Assembly (NCBI RefSeq): GCF_001468265.1
Contig: NZ_LNRZ01000006.1
Coordinates: 62,001-126,000, forward strand
Direction of reading: 5' to 3'
From: Sphingopyxis sp. H050
GTDB lineage: Bacteria; Pseudomonadota; Alphaproteobacteria; Sphingomonadales; Sphingomonadaceae
Length of the DNA: 64,000 bases
Position numbers and translations under genes: made by a program. Below the pieces are notes generated by a model. It was not told the DNA's origin. It searched no databases and worked only from the letters and a program-made list of their open reading frames with translations. Within the stretch, counting starts at the first letter, position 1; each line of letters begins with the position of its first letter. Below, one piece after another: positions 17,421-27,001 of the stretch.

Positions 17421-18301
17421 GCCGGTTCGAAGTCGCCGTGATCATCGCCAGCACCGGGCGACCGGAAAGCCTGTCGACCGCCATCCGGCATTTCTCGGGT
17501 CAAAGCCAGCCGCCCGCGAAGATCATCCTGTCGGTCGCGTCGCCCGACGATCTGCCGCCCGACCTCGCCGACCACCCGAATGTCCTCCACGTGATTGGCC
17601 CGAAAGGCCTTCCCGCGCAGCGTAACACCGGACTCCGCAGCCTGCCGGCCGGCGTCGAGGTCGTGGCCTTTTTCGACGATGATTATATCCCGTCGAGCCG
17701 TTGCATCGAGGATATCGCCGGCTTCTTCGACAGCCATCCGGACGTCGCAGGTGCGACCGGCCTGTTGCTCGCCGACGGAATCAATTCGTCCGGCATCTCC
17801 ACCGAAGACGCCGAAGCGCTGGTCCGCCGCCACGACGCCGGCGGTGAGACGAATGCCTCCATTCGCAAGGATCTGGAGGGCCTGTACGGTTGCAACATGG
17901 CCTTTCGCCGATCGATGATGGACGGGATCTGGTTCGACGAACGGCTGAAGCTTTACGGGTGGCAGGAGGATATCGATTTCGCGGCGCAGCTGCTCGGTCG
18001 TGGGAGGCTGGTCAAGACCCATGCCTTTGCGGGGGTTCACCAAGGGGTGAAGGGCGGCCGGACGTCGGGCATCCGGCTCGGCTATGCCCAGGTCATCAAT
18101 CCGCTCTATCTCGCACGCAAGGGCACGATGAAGCCGCTCTATGCCGGCAAACTGATCGCCAAAAACCTGCTCGCGAATCACGCGAAGATATGGCGGCCCG
18201 AACCGTGGGTCGACCGGTCGGGGCGCGTGAAGGGCAACTGGATCGCGATCGTCGATGCGTTGCGCGGCCGCCTTCATCCCGAACGGATCGAGGCATTGTG
18301 A
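17417..18301 (+). CDS. Glycosyltransferase family 2
   Basis: 294 aa, GTG start with AAGGAG 7 nt upstream. GT-A fold: VAVIIASTGRPESLSTAIRH, GPKGLPAQRNTGL, the metal-binding FFDDDYIPS (DxD-like) and YGWQEDIDFAAQLLGRG (catalytic ED region). It adds a sugar to the lipid-linked EPS repeat on the cytosolic face. Overlaps the flippase by 4 bp and the acyltransferase by 4 bp (GTGA), so these three are a tightly coupled unit. Donor sugar not predictable. Confidence 0.9.
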   Translation: MSRFEVAVIIASTGRPESLSTAIRHFSGQSQPPAKIILSVASPDDLPPDLADHPNVLHVIGPKGLPAQRNTGLRSLPAGVEVVAFFDDDYIPSSRCIEDIAGFFDSHPDVAGATGLLLADGINSSGISTEDAEALVRRHDAGGETNASIRKDLEGLYGCNMAFRRSMMDGIWFDERLKLYGWQEDIDFAAQLLGRGRLVKTHAFAGVHQGVKGGRTSGIRLGYAQVINPLYLARKGTMKPLYAGKLIAKNLLANHAKIWRPEPWVDRSGRVKGNWIAIVDALRGRLHPERIEAL

Positions 18302-19488
18302 TCGCCGTCGCCGGCCCTCCCGCCGACGAACGGCTGTTCGCTCATGCGCCCGACGTGGACAGCCTGCGCGCCATCGCGATGATGGCCGTCCTCGCGATGC
18401 ACGCGAAGCTCCTTCCCTTTGGCTGGGCGGGTGTCTGGCTGTTCTTCGTGATCTCGGGCTATGTCGTCACTCTATCCATCCTGAAACGAGGCGGCGATCC
18501 GGATCAAACCGCGCGTCTTTCGAACTTTTACGAGCGGCGCGTCGGCCGGATCGTGCCGGTCTATTACGCCTATCTTCTGGCTGGACTGCTGCTCAGCCTC
18601 TGGATCGGGCGCGCGCCCGACACGGGGGTCATATTCTCGCTCTTCGGCTTCTACCAGAATATCGCCATGGGGCTGGGGGGCGGCGAAATGCAGACCTGGC
18701 CGACCGGCCACCTCTGGTCGATCTCGATCGAGATGCAATTCTATCTGGTCTATGGCATCGCCGCGCACCGCCTGTCGATCGCGACCACGCGCCGCATGCT
18801 CTGGATCTTCGTCCTTGCCGCCCCACTCCTGCGGGCGTGTGTTTCGGCCTTTGCCACCGGCGGCGATCCACAAGCGACCGCCTTCGCCATCTATTCAGGG
18901 CCGACGCTGCATTTCGACAGCTTTGCGATGGGTTGCCTCTTGGCGCTAGCGCGGCTGCAGGCGCCGATCGAACGGCTTGCGCCGCCGCTCATCCGCCTCG
19001 GCTTCGGCGCCATGATCCTGTATCTCGGCAGCTACGCCGCGGTGAATTTTCTGCTGCGCGAGCGGTCGGGGGTCGAAATCGTCCGAGACATCATATCGGG
19101 CATATTGCTCGGCGAAGGCCGCGAAATCTTCCTCTACACGGCGCTCGGCCTATTCTCGCTCGCGATACTGGCGATGACGCTCGCCAGCCATCCGGCGATC
19201 CATTGGCTCGTCCGGAACCGTGCGCTCCAGTGGATCGGCGGCATCTCCTATGGCGCCTATGTCTATCATGCATTGATCCTGGAGACGACGGCGCGGCTCG
19301 CAACTGGGCAGTGGAATGCCATTGAGAGTACCTCGCCGCTGTATCGGATCGGGATCATGCTGGCTGCGCTGGGCCTGACACTTGTCGTCGCTTCCTTGTC
19401 TTACCGGTATTTCGAAAGGCCCACGGCAAAAATAATTGGAAGCCTATTCAGGTCCAATGGATTAAGTAAGGAACCAATTCTTAGGTAA
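18298..19488 (+). CDS. Acyltransferase family 3 membrane protein
   Basis: 396 aa, GTG start overlapping the previous stop. About ten membrane segments. Family marks: VDSLRAIAMMAVLAMHAKLLPFGWAGVWLFFVISGYVV near the N-terminus (LRxxA...H, GxxGVxxFFxISGY), RRVGRIVPVYYAYLL, and TGHLWSISIEMQFYL (WSLxxExxFY type). Such proteins O-acylate, usually acetylate, exopolysaccharides from acyl-CoA. It follows the flippase and GT2 in the same unit. The last 20 codons are less GC-rich and lead into an AT-rich gap. Confidence 0.9.
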   Translation: MIAVAGPPADERLFAHAPDVDSLRAIAMMAVLAMHAKLLPFGWAGVWLFFVISGYVVTLSILKRGGDPDQTARLSNFYERRVGRIVPVYYAYLLAGLLLSLWIGRAPDTGVIFSLFGFYQNIAMGLGGGEMQTWPTGHLWSISIEMQFYLVYGIAAHRLSIATTRRMLWIFVLAAPLLRACVSAFATGGDPQATAFAIYSGPTLHFDSFAMGCLLALARLQAPIERLAPPLIRLGFGAMILYLGSYAAVNFLLRERSGVEIVRDIISGILLGEGREIFLYTALGLFSLAILAMTLASHPAIHWLVRNRALQWIGGISYGAYVYHALILETTARLATGQWNAIESTSPLYRIGIMLAALGLTLVVASLSYRYFERPTAKIIGSLFRSNGLSKEPILR

Positions 19489-19564
19489 TGCATTGTAAGT
19501 TTATAAATAGATTATGGAAATATTAAAAAGACAGAAAAATAATTATACTTAATTTATATTTATA
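19489..19564. other. AT-rich spacer before the pyruvyltransferase-like gene
   Basis: A 76-nt gap of mostly A and T (for example GAAAAATAATTATACTTAAT) in an otherwise high-GC region. It probably holds the promoter of the next gene; many TATA-like hexamers prevent choosing one. No shared EPS palindrome is seen here. Confidence 0.5.
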
Positions 19565-20851
19565 TTGGATTTTCTTGTGTTGAAATATATATGGCGTAAG
19601 CTCGGCCTCAGAAAGGTAATACTGGAACGCCGCTTGAGCAATTCGGTAGGCCAGTGGCGTTCCTTGCGTGATGAAATATTGCCGGGAGTACCCGACGACG
19701 CGATCATGATCATTCCGCCGGACCCCTATTTGATCGTATCGTCGATCGGCGATACCGCCATGCTCGACCCGTTGATCAGCCATGTGCGTATCGAATTTCC
19801 CGAGCACAAAATCTATATCGTGACTGCGAGCGACGCCGCCGACGAAGCAGTCCGGACGCTCGGGCTCGAGCCCCTGCAGATCGCCCGAACTGACCTTCGC
19901 CTCGCCGATGTTTTTGCGATCGTCGAGAAACGGCGGTTTCGCGCGGCTTACCTGATGGGCGCCGATGGCCTCGACGGCAGCTACGATCCCTATTTTTCAG
20001 GGATGCAGATCATCATGCTCGACGCCGCGGCGCGTACCGGCGCGCGTGCGACGATCACCGGCTTCTCGGTCTCGCAGATGTTCCATCCGATGGTGCAGCA
20101 GGTTTTTCGCGAGATCGCGTTGCCGATCCGGATCAATCTGCGCGATCCCTTGTCGTACCAGCGCTTCGTCGATCAAACTGGCGTCGGCGCGCATAAGGTG
20201 GCGGACATCGCGTTCCTGCTCGACGACGGCCAAACGGGGCGAATGGCCCCTATTATCCAGTGGATTGGACGGCGGCGGGATCAAAACCACAAGATTGTCG
20301 GGATCAATTTTCACCCGTTGCTGCTCGAACTGTCCGAGCGCGACAAATTTCCGTCGCTGGTCGATGCCTTCATACAGTCACTGCGCCAACTTGCATCGCG
20401 TCACCCGGTCTCATTCCTGATGATCAGCCATGACACGCGGGGATCGTCGTCTGACATTCATGGACTGAAACCGATCGAAGAGGCCTTGCGCGCCGAGTTC
20501 GGCGAGCGAATTCTCTATCCCGAAATCCAGCTTGGCGCCGCGGAGATCAAAGGGCTCGTCAAGCATGTCGACATGGTCGTGTCGGGCCGAATGCATCTCA
20601 TGATCGCCGCGCTGGGCGCGGGTACGCCGGTCTTCGGCATCGAGTACAAGGGCAAGATGAAGGGGCTGCTGCAATATTTCGGCCTAGACACCGCGCATCT
20701 GACCAGCGCGGACGAGATTCTTCATTCGCCCGGTCCGGTATCCGACAAGATCGAGCGCTTCCTTGAAATATCGCCCCGGCAACGGACCCAGATCGCAAGC
20801 CAAGTCCCGGCAATCCGTCAACTCGCCGAGGCCAATTTCGCACTCAACTGA
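19565..20851 (+). CDS. Polysaccharide pyruvyltransferase family protein
   Basis: 428 aa. The C-terminal half shows the PS_pyruv_trans (WcaK/CsaB-like, GT-B) pattern: KIVGINFHPLLLEL, VSFLMISHDTRGS, EIKGLVKHVDMVVSGRMHLM, IAALGAGTPVFGIEYKGKMK. Members attach pyruvate ketals from phosphoenolpyruvate to EPS sugars, making them acidic; some members act on other phosphorylated substrates. The start is uncertain: TTG 19565 is the furthest, with GTG 19577 and TTG 19580 in frame; none has a good ribosome site. Confidence 0.82.
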   Translation: MDFLVLKYIWRKLGLRKVILERRLSNSVGQWRSLRDEILPGVPDDAIMIIPPDPYLIVSSIGDTAMLDPLISHVRIEFPEHKIYIVTASDAADEAVRTLGLEPLQIARTDLRLADVFAIVEKRRFRAAYLMGADGLDGSYDPYFSGMQIIMLDAAARTGARATITGFSVSQMFHPMVQQVFREIALPIRINLRDPLSYQRFVDQTGVGAHKVADIAFLLDDGQTGRMAPIIQWIGRRRDQNHKIVGINFHPLLLELSERDKFPSLVDAFIQSLRQLASRHPVSFLMISHDTRGSSSDIHGLKPIEEALRAEFGERILYPEIQLGAAEIKGLVKHVDMVVSGRMHLMIAALGAGTPVFGIEYKGKMKGLLQYFGLDTAHLTSADEILHSPGPVSDKIERFLEISPRQRTQIASQVPAIRQLAEANFALN

Positions 20852-20986
20852 GACGTTTTCGGGAGTCCGCGCCCACTCGTGCCGAAGGCCGGCGGGGATT
20901 ATGGCCGGCGTCCATCGCCGACGGCGCAATTCGAGGCCTTTTGCCTGGAGATCGCGCATGATTCGGCAAGCCGACTGTTGCATCAC

Positions 20987-21002
20987 TTCGCAGGTGCAGC
21001 AA
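20987..21002 (+). promoter_or_regulatory. Shared EPS/lasso palindrome, site f
   Basis: TTCGCAGGTGCAGCAA, identical over 17 bp (with the preceding C) to site g upstream of manC. It is 53 bp before the glycosyltransferase start. Confidence 0.6.
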
Positions 21003-21055
21003 TAAAAAGATCAGAATTCGCCGGCCGCCTTGGCGATTCAGAATCGGAGCGCGCC

Positions 21056-22150
21056 TTGACGTCAAAGCCTCGGCAAATGGTCCTTAACGGCAAGTTCCTG
21101 TCGGGCACGGCGACCGGAGTTCACCGCGTCGCCGAGGAGTTGATCCGGCACGCCGCCGCCATCGTCGACGGCGACCCGGCAATAGCCGCACGCTTGCAGT
21201 TGTCGTTGTGGATTCCGCGCAATGCCGAAGAGAATGCCCGGCATTTGGGATTGCCCTATCGCGTGGTCGGACCCCTGACCGGAAATTTGTGGGAACAGAT
21301 TATCTTGCCCATTCGCGCGCGCGGCCGAACGATCGTCAGCTTGTGCAACGTCGCGCCGATGGCGTCGCGGAACGCGGTGACGATGTTCCACGACGCCCAA
21401 GTTCATCTTGTACCCGATAGCTATTCGCGCCCATTTCGCCTTTGGTATCGATTGCATCAGCCGGTCAATGGGCGCCGCCATCGCCGGATATTGACCGTCT
21501 CGCATTTCTCCCGCGAACAGCTTGACCGGCTGGGAATCGCACGGCTCGATCGCACGGCCGTCGTACATAATGGCGTCGATCATGTGCTGAGCATCAAGGC
21601 GGACGACGGAATAATCGAGAAACGCGCGCTCGCCGGAAAGCCCTTTGTGGTTGGCCTCGCCAACACGCAGCCGCACAAGAATATCGGATTGTTGCTGAAG
21701 GCCTTTGCGCGGCCCGAGTTGAAATATGCTCGTCTCGTGTTGTTCGGCTCTGCCAAGCAAGTCGATTTTGTCAACGCGGGTCATCGGGTGCCCGACAATG
21801 TTGTCTTCGCCGGGCGTGTCAGCGATGCCGAGCTTCGGGCGCTGTATGGCCACGCTCTATGCATCGCCTTTCCCTCCCTCACCGAAGGATTTGGCCTCCC
21901 CCCTCTCGAGGCGATGTCGATGGGGTGCCCAGCGATCGTCGCGCCCCATGGTGCGTTGCCGGAGATATGCGGCGGTGCAGCGCTCTATGCGCCAGCCGAC
22001 GACGACGCGGCCTGGGCATCGGCCATCGCACGCCTCGCGGCAGACACGGATTTTCGGAACGATTTGCAGCAAAAGGCCCGGCAGCAAGCGGACCTGTTCA
22101 CTTGGAAACGTGCCGCCAGCCAGTTGGTGCAGGAGCTGCTGGCGCTCTAG
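21056..22150 (+). CDS. Glycosyltransferase family 4 (GT-B)
   Basis: About 364 aa. GT-B fold with an N-terminal NGKFLSGTATGVHRVAEELI and the C-terminal donor domain: VVGLANTQPHKNIGLLLKAF, NVVFAGRVSDAELRALYG, and the E-x7-E motif in FPSLTEGFGLPPLEAMSMGCP. The style (TGVHRVAEEL, ANTQPHKN) matches EPS mannosyl/rhamnosyl-type transferases. Start: TTG 21056 has GGAG 6 nt upstream; ATG 21077 (MVLNGKF) is the alternative. The 3' end overlaps the convergent Wzy-like gene by 53 bp. Confidence 0.9.
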   Translation: MTSKPRQMVLNGKFLSGTATGVHRVAEELIRHAAAIVDGDPAIAARLQLSLWIPRNAEENARHLGLPYRVVGPLTGNLWEQIILPIRARGRTIVSLCNVAPMASRNAVTMFHDAQVHLVPDSYSRPFRLWYRLHQPVNGRRHRRILTVSHFSREQLDRLGIARLDRTAVVHNGVDHVLSIKADDGIIEKRALAGKPFVVGLANTQPHKNIGLLLKAFARPELKYARLVLFGSAKQVDFVNAGHRVPDNVVFAGRVSDAELRALYGHALCIAFPSLTEGFGLPPLEAMSMGCPAIVAPHGALPEICGGAALYAPADDDAAWASAIARLAADTDFRNDLQQKARQQADLFTWKRAASQLVQELLAL

Positions 22151-23573
22151 GCGGCGACACGAAATTTCCGACCAGCGGTATCGCCGCCAGTTGCGTGCTG
22201 ACGGCCCGAGCCTTCAGACCGATGGCAATCCCGGCGAAACAGGCAAACTCCATTCCCGGGTCGGGCGACGGCTGTATCGCCAGCGCCGGGATCAGTGATG
22301 CGACCGCCGCCCAGCCAACCGAGTTCGCGATGTCGACGATTTCGCCCGACGCATCAGGCCGGGCCGCCGGCTGCCGCACCGGCCGCAGCAACCGGGCGAC
22401 ATAAGCGAGGAAGCTGACGATCCCGACGACCCCCATGCTGCCGAGGATCGCCATCAAGAGACTCGACGACCGGAAGCTACCGGCTCCGATGCCGAGACCA
22501 TAGGAAAGGATGAAGGCATCGATACCCTGTTTTGCCCAGAAGGCACGCTGCTGGCCCGAAGCCGAATCCGCCTTTTCCATCGTCATCTGACGCAGCATCT
22601 TCTCGAACGCATGGGCGGCGTCCGGCATCAGGGACAGGATCACGCTAAACGCAATCACCCCCGCGATCGCAACGAAAGCCATGATGACCAGCTTGTCTAC
22701 CCGAAGATAGGCTGGCGCAAACGCCATGCGGACGGCAATGAGCAGCGCATATCCCGCAAGCCCTACATAGGCTGTCGACGACGTCGACGCGACGAGAACC
22801 AGCCCCATCAGCGCTGCCGTCAGCCCAGTGGCAGTCGGACGGATGTGGCGCAGCCACAATTCGAAGCAGAGGATGAACCAGGCGAGGCCAAAGCGCGCGA
22901 AATTCGAGGGTTCGGGCATCAGGCCGCCCATGCGAACAAAGTCCTCGGTCGCCTGGCTGAGCTGCGAATAGGATCCGTTGCGGAAGAAGTCGACCACGAG
23001 GTCCCATGGCGTTCCGCGCAGCGCGACACCGAGCACGCCGGTGACGGCGTGGACGGCTGAGATCCAGATTGCGGCAGTGACGATGGGGCTCAGGCTCTTC
23101 GCTCGAAACACGGCGAGATAGCTGCACAGCGCGGCGAGCGCGGTTCCGATCAGATAGACGCCGGTCGTGATGTTCTGCGGCGTGAAACGCAACGGAAAGG
23201 CGTCCAGCAAATGTCGCAGCCCGACCGATCGCATCGGCACGACGTCCATCTGTCCGGCAAAGATCCGCGGCAGGAAAAAGGCGCTTATGAAGCCGTAGAC
23301 ACAGAATAATATCAACCAGCCATTGTCTGCCGCGGCGCGCCCCACGATCTGCGCGTCATCCTTGAACCTGTGGAGGCAGGACAGGATCAGGAACGCCAGC
23401 ATGACGCGGCCGGGCGGGATGGACGACGAGCCGATCGCCGTCAGGATCAGCGCCGCGGACCCTTCCAGCACACCAAGCGCCATCACGGCACACAGAAGGT
23501 CGAGGGGCGATCGCCGAAAGAGCAGCCAGAGGCCGACCAGAACAGTGACCGCACCGATCAGCGTCGGAATCAT
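22098..23573 (-). CDS. Wzy/O-antigen ligase-like polytopic membrane protein
   Basis: About 491 aa with 11 to 12 hydrophobic segments and a large periplasmic loop rich in Arg and polar residues (GTPWDLVVDFFRNGSYSQLS; MGGLMPEPSNFARFGLAWFI), then GIDAFILSYGLGIGAGSFRS, as in EPS polymerases. It probably joins repeat units in the periplasm. No sequence signature is decisive in this family; the call relies on topology and context. ATG 23573 overlaps the stop of the preceding glycosyltransferase (ATGA). The 3' end overlaps the convergent GT4 gene. Confidence 0.75.
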   Translation of the reverse strand: MIPTLIGAVTVLVGLWLLFRRSPLDLLCAVMALGVLEGSAALILTAIGSSSIPPGRVMLAFLILSCLHRFKDDAQIVGRAAADNGWLILFCVYGFISAFFLPRIFAGQMDVVPMRSVGLRHLLDAFPLRFTPQNITTGVYLIGTALAALCSYLAVFRAKSLSPIVTAAIWISAVHAVTGVLGVALRGTPWDLVVDFFRNGSYSQLSQATEDFVRMGGLMPEPSNFARFGLAWFILCFELWLRHIRPTATGLTAALMGLVLVASTSSTAYVGLAGYALLIAVRMAFAPAYLRVDKLVIMAFVAIAGVIAFSVILSLMPDAAHAFEKMLRQMTMEKADSASGQQRAFWAKQGIDAFILSYGLGIGAGSFRSSSLLMAILGSMGVVGIVSFLAYVARLLRPVRQPAARPDASGEIVDIANSVGWAAVASLIPALAIQPSPDPGMEFACFAGIAIGLKARAVSTQLAAIPLVGNFVSPPRAPAAPAPTGWRHVSK

Positions 23574-24715
23574 GCGGCGCAACCGGGCAGATGTTCGACG
23601 GACGGGTGATGGGACGCGGCGCCGCCGATCGCATTGGAAACGATCTGGCTGATCCCGGCGTCGAAACGCTCGGGTGCGAAACGGGCAGCATTGGCAACCG
23701 CGGCATCGGGATCGAAATGCGGCTGCCAGCGCTCGAAGCGCTCCACGGCATCGATCAGCGCATCGACCTCCTGCGTGTCGAAGAACAGTCCCGTTTTTTC
23801 CGGGAGGATCGAATCCCGGATGCCGCCGCGGCCATAGGCGATCACGGGGCGGCCCGCGGCATTCGCCTCAACCGGAACAATTCCGAAATCTTCCTCGGGC
23901 GGAAAGATGAGCGCGCGGCACTCGGCATAGGCCTTGCGCAACGACGCATAATCGAGCCGTTCGACGATCCGGATATTGCTCCCCGCGCGCCGCGCTATAT
24001 CGTCCTTGAGCTCTCCCGTGCCGACCATGACCAACGGCAGCCCAAGCCGGGTAAAGGCATCGGCGACCAGATCGGCGCGCTTATAGGGGGTCATCTGGCC
24101 GACCCACAGATAATGATCGCCGACGTCGGCCGACTTGCGGAACATCTCGACATCGACCGGGGGGAAGACGACGTCCGCGTAGCGGCCCCAACTTTTGCGG
24201 ACGCGCCGGGCGATGAAATGGCTATTTGCGACGATCCGGTCGACGCGATGCGCCGAAATGGCGTCCCATTCCCGGAGCCGCGGGAACGTCGCCGACATCA
24301 CCCCGCGCGCCAGCGCCCCGGCGCCCGAACGATATTGATGATAGTGGTCCCACAGATAACGCATGGGCGAATGGCAATAGCAAAGGTGAAAGGCGTCGGG
24401 GCGCACGATCACGCCTTTCGCAGGCCCGGATTCGCTGCTGATCACCAAATCGTAGTCCGAGAGGTCCATTTCCTCGAGCGCGCGCGGCATGAGCGGCAGA
24501 TATTTCTGATAATGTTTCCGCGCACCCGGCAGTTTTTGAATGAAGGTCGTGCGTATGGTGTGAGACGCGATGAAATCCGAAACCGCAGCCGGATCGTAGA
24601 CATGCGTGATGATGTCGGCGCCCGGATAGAGCCGAAGCAGCCGTTCAAGCACGCGCTCGCCGCCGCGCATCGCGACGAGCCAATAATGCACGATGACGAC
24701 GCGTGGCGCCTTCAT
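23570..24715 (-). CDS. Glycosyltransferase family 4
   Basis: 381 aa, GT-B. N-terminal VVIVHYWLVAMRGGERVLERLL and HLCYCHSPMRYLWDHYHQY are typical of the WbaZ-like GT4 subgroup, many of which are mannosyltransferases. The donor domain carries YLWVGQMTPYKRADLVADAF and the E-x7-E region ALIFPPEEDFGIVPVEANAAGRPVIAYGRGG. With GDP-mannose genes in the same region, a mannosyl donor is plausible but unproven. ATGA overlaps on both sides (24712-24715 and 23570-23573) place it in a Wzc-GT4-Wzy unit. Confidence 0.9.
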   Translation of the reverse strand: MKAPRVVIVHYWLVAMRGGERVLERLLRLYPGADIITHVYDPAAVSDFIASHTIRTTFIQKLPGARKHYQKYLPLMPRALEEMDLSDYDLVISSESGPAKGVIVRPDAFHLCYCHSPMRYLWDHYHQYRSGAGALARGVMSATFPRLREWDAISAHRVDRIVANSHFIARRVRKSWGRYADVVFPPVDVEMFRKSADVGDHYLWVGQMTPYKRADLVADAFTRLGLPLVMVGTGELKDDIARRAGSNIRIVERLDYASLRKAYAECRALIFPPEEDFGIVPVEANAAGRPVIAYGRGGIRDSILPEKTGLFFDTQEVDALIDAVERFERWQPHFDPDAAVANAARFAPERFDAGISQIVSNAIGGAASHHPSVEHLPGCAA

Positions 24716-26964
24716 GCGACAGCCGCATATTTCTGATAATGGGCGTAATAACTTGCCGAATCATTCGGGGCGTAGCGGCTCTGCTTCTTGAGATCGACGC
24801 GCGTCAGCACCACTCCGACGAACGGAGCGAGCTTCGCGGGCAGCAGGCGCGCCGCTGTCTTCACCGCATCGTCGGGCGTTTTGCGCCAGCGCGCCGCGAC
24901 GATGACGCCATCCGCCAGCCCCGCTATTTCACGGGCCTCTGCAACCGCGAGCAGCGGAGGACAGTCGAGCAGGATGAGATCATATCTTTCCTTCAAGCGG
25001 GCGACGATCGACTGGATCGCCCCACGGTCGGTGAGACGGTCGCCCTCCCGGCCGCGCGAAATGATCGGCAAGAGGTCCAGATTGTCGCCCACCTGCCGGA
25101 TCGCACGGTCGATGTCCGCCGTTTGCGTCGCGGCGATCTCCATCAATCCGTCGCCATCCTCCGCGCCGAATTCATGCGACAACCCGCGGCGGAAGATATC
25201 GCAATCGACCACGATCGTCCGGCTTCCCATTTGCGCCGAGATCATGCCGAGCAAGGCCGACAACACGCTTTTTCCCTCGGCCGGCACCGAAGAGGTGATG
25301 GCGATGACCTGCGCGCGGTCGCTTCCCGGCATCTGGATCGACGCATGGATGCTCCGCATCGATTCCGCGAGCACCGAATTGGGCATGGCGACCAGCGTTT
25401 CGGCCGGCGTGTCGCGGTGATGCTTGGCCGAACCATTTTCCGGCACCATCCCCAGATAGGGAAGTCCCGTTCGCGCCTCGACGTCGGCAGCGGTCGTCAG
25501 CCCGCGGAACTGCATCTCGACAATCATCGCCGCCGCCAGGCCCAGGCTGACGCCGCACACGCCCGCGAACATCAGGTTGAGCAGGATGTTCGGGCTGAAA
25601 GGAAAGTTTGGAGGCGAGGCGAGCGTCAGGATTCGCGCATCGGGTCGTTCGGTTCCGCTGCTCGCTGAAGTCTCGCGGTAGCGTGCAAGGTAGGATTCGT
25701 AGAGGCCCTGCGACGCCTCCGCGCGCTTTTGCAGGTCGTCGAGGGCGACCATCGCCCTGTTGTTGTTGAGCAGTTGCCCCTTGGCCGAGCCGAGGGTTCC
25801 CGACAACGACGCCAGGCGCTGCGACGAAACCGCCGACTTTGCTTCGAGGTTGGAAATCACACGGTCGATCTCGTCCTGGATCTGCCGGTCAAGATCCGCC
25901 AGTTCCTGCCGGGCGCGCAGCAGGTCCGGGTGACGCTCTCCATAGCGCGTCCTGAGGTCCGCGAGCTTCACCACCAGCTGGCCGCGCTGCGAACGGAGCG
26001 CCGAAATGACGGGCGAGCCCAGAGCCTCGCCGACATCGTCGCCGGCCGAGCCGCTCTTCAACTGCGCGCGCGCGGTATTGAGCCGGGCGACGTCCGCGGC
26101 GGCTTCGGCGCGCGCCGTTGCGGCCTGCTGGTTGTAGACCGATATATCCTGTTCGGCGAGCGAAGCCCCCGATGTGCTCGGCAAGCCGTTGGCGATGCGA
26201 TAGTTCTGGACCGCGGCATAGTCGGCGGTCGCCTGCGAACGCAGCTCCTCGACCTTGCCGCTCAGGAAGGCGATCGCTTCCGAGGTTGCCGCCTTCTTCT
26301 CCTTGACCTGCGATTGCGTATATTCGGTCGCATAGGCGTTCGCGATCATCGCCGCCACTTCGGGGTCGTGGTGCCGATAGAGGATCGCGATCGAATAGGA
26401 TGTCCCGACGCGCCCGGTAGCCAGCCCGCTCTTCAGATATCGGACGAGCTTTTCCTTCATCCTCGCTCGCGCGGCCGGGTCCAGCGTCTTGAGATCGACC
26501 GTATCGGGCGAGCGGCCGAGCAGTCGGGACAGCGTCGATGCGGGTGGATTGAGATAGGGGTTGAAGCGCCGATCGTCGACGAGCTTATATTTCTCGACAA
26601 TCCGGCGCGCCATTTCGAGCGACTGGACTTCTTCCAATTCGGTCGCCACGTCCGAATCCCCCTTCATGTCGGGTTCCGCCATCTCGTCGCCGACCTTTGC
26701 CGCAAGCTCGCGGTTCGATCCGGTCAGCCGCACCGTGGCGTCGGCCATATATATTTTCGGCTGCATCAGCGTGAGCAGCAGCCCCATCATGACGAGAACG
26801 ATCGCGGTGCTGACAATCGTCCATTTGCGCCGCCGCAGAATATGCAGGACCCTGGCAAGGCTCAGCCGCTCCCCGCCGGCCGGAAGCGCCGGATTTCCGA
26901 TATCCCGCCGGTCGGTTCCCGCCATGCCCTGGGGGTGCTCAAACTGGGTTGCGGGGAGAGTCAT
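24712..26964 (-). CDS. Polysaccharide co-polymerase / tyrosine autokinase (Wzc/GumC-ExoP type)
   Basis: 750 aa. Domains in order: Wzz chain-length domain with helix 1 (WTIVSTAIVLVMMGLLLTLM), long coiled-coil periplasmic part (about 180-420, RARQELADLDRQIQDEIDRV), helix 2 (LLNLMFAGVCGVSLGLAAAMIV), then a cytoplasmic BY-kinase domain with Walker A TSSVPAEGKSVLSALL, Walker A' VVDCDIFRR and Walker B LILLDCPPLL. The tail is Tyr-rich (SRYAPNDSASYYAHYQKY), the autophosphorylation cluster. It controls EPS chain length and export with the GumB-like and barrel proteins. The Walker A has Ala where Gly is usual (PAEGKS for PGEGKS). Confidence 0.93.
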   Translation of the reverse strand: MTLPATQFEHPQGMAGTDRRDIGNPALPAGGERLSLARVLHILRRRKWTIVSTAIVLVMMGLLLTLMQPKIYMADATVRLTGSNRELAAKVGDEMAEPDMKGDSDVATELEEVQSLEMARRIVEKYKLVDDRRFNPYLNPPASTLSRLLGRSPDTVDLKTLDPAARARMKEKLVRYLKSGLATGRVGTSYSIAILYRHHDPEVAAMIANAYATEYTQSQVKEKKAATSEAIAFLSGKVEELRSQATADYAAVQNYRIANGLPSTSGASLAEQDISVYNQQAATARAEAAADVARLNTARAQLKSGSAGDDVGEALGSPVISALRSQRGQLVVKLADLRTRYGERHPDLLRARQELADLDRQIQDEIDRVISNLEAKSAVSSQRLASLSGTLGSAKGQLLNNNRAMVALDDLQKRAEASQGLYESYLARYRETSASSGTERPDARILTLASPPNFPFSPNILLNLMFAGVCGVSLGLAAAMIVEMQFRGLTTAADVEARTGLPYLGMVPENGSAKHHRDTPAETLVAMPNSVLAESMRSIHASIQMPGSDRAQVIAITSSVPAEGKSVLSALLGMISAQMGSRTIVVDCDIFRRGLSHEFGAEDGDGLMEIAATQTADIDRAIRQVGDNLDLLPIISRGREGDRLTDRGAIQSIVARLKERYDLILLDCPPLLAVAEAREIAGLADGVIVAARWRKTPDDAVKTAARLLPAKLAPFVGVVLTRVDLKKQSRYAPNDSASYYAHYQKYAAVA

Positions 26965-27001
26965 ATCGGTTGTTCCGTTCTGTTTTTGTTGAAGGCGGAA
27001 T

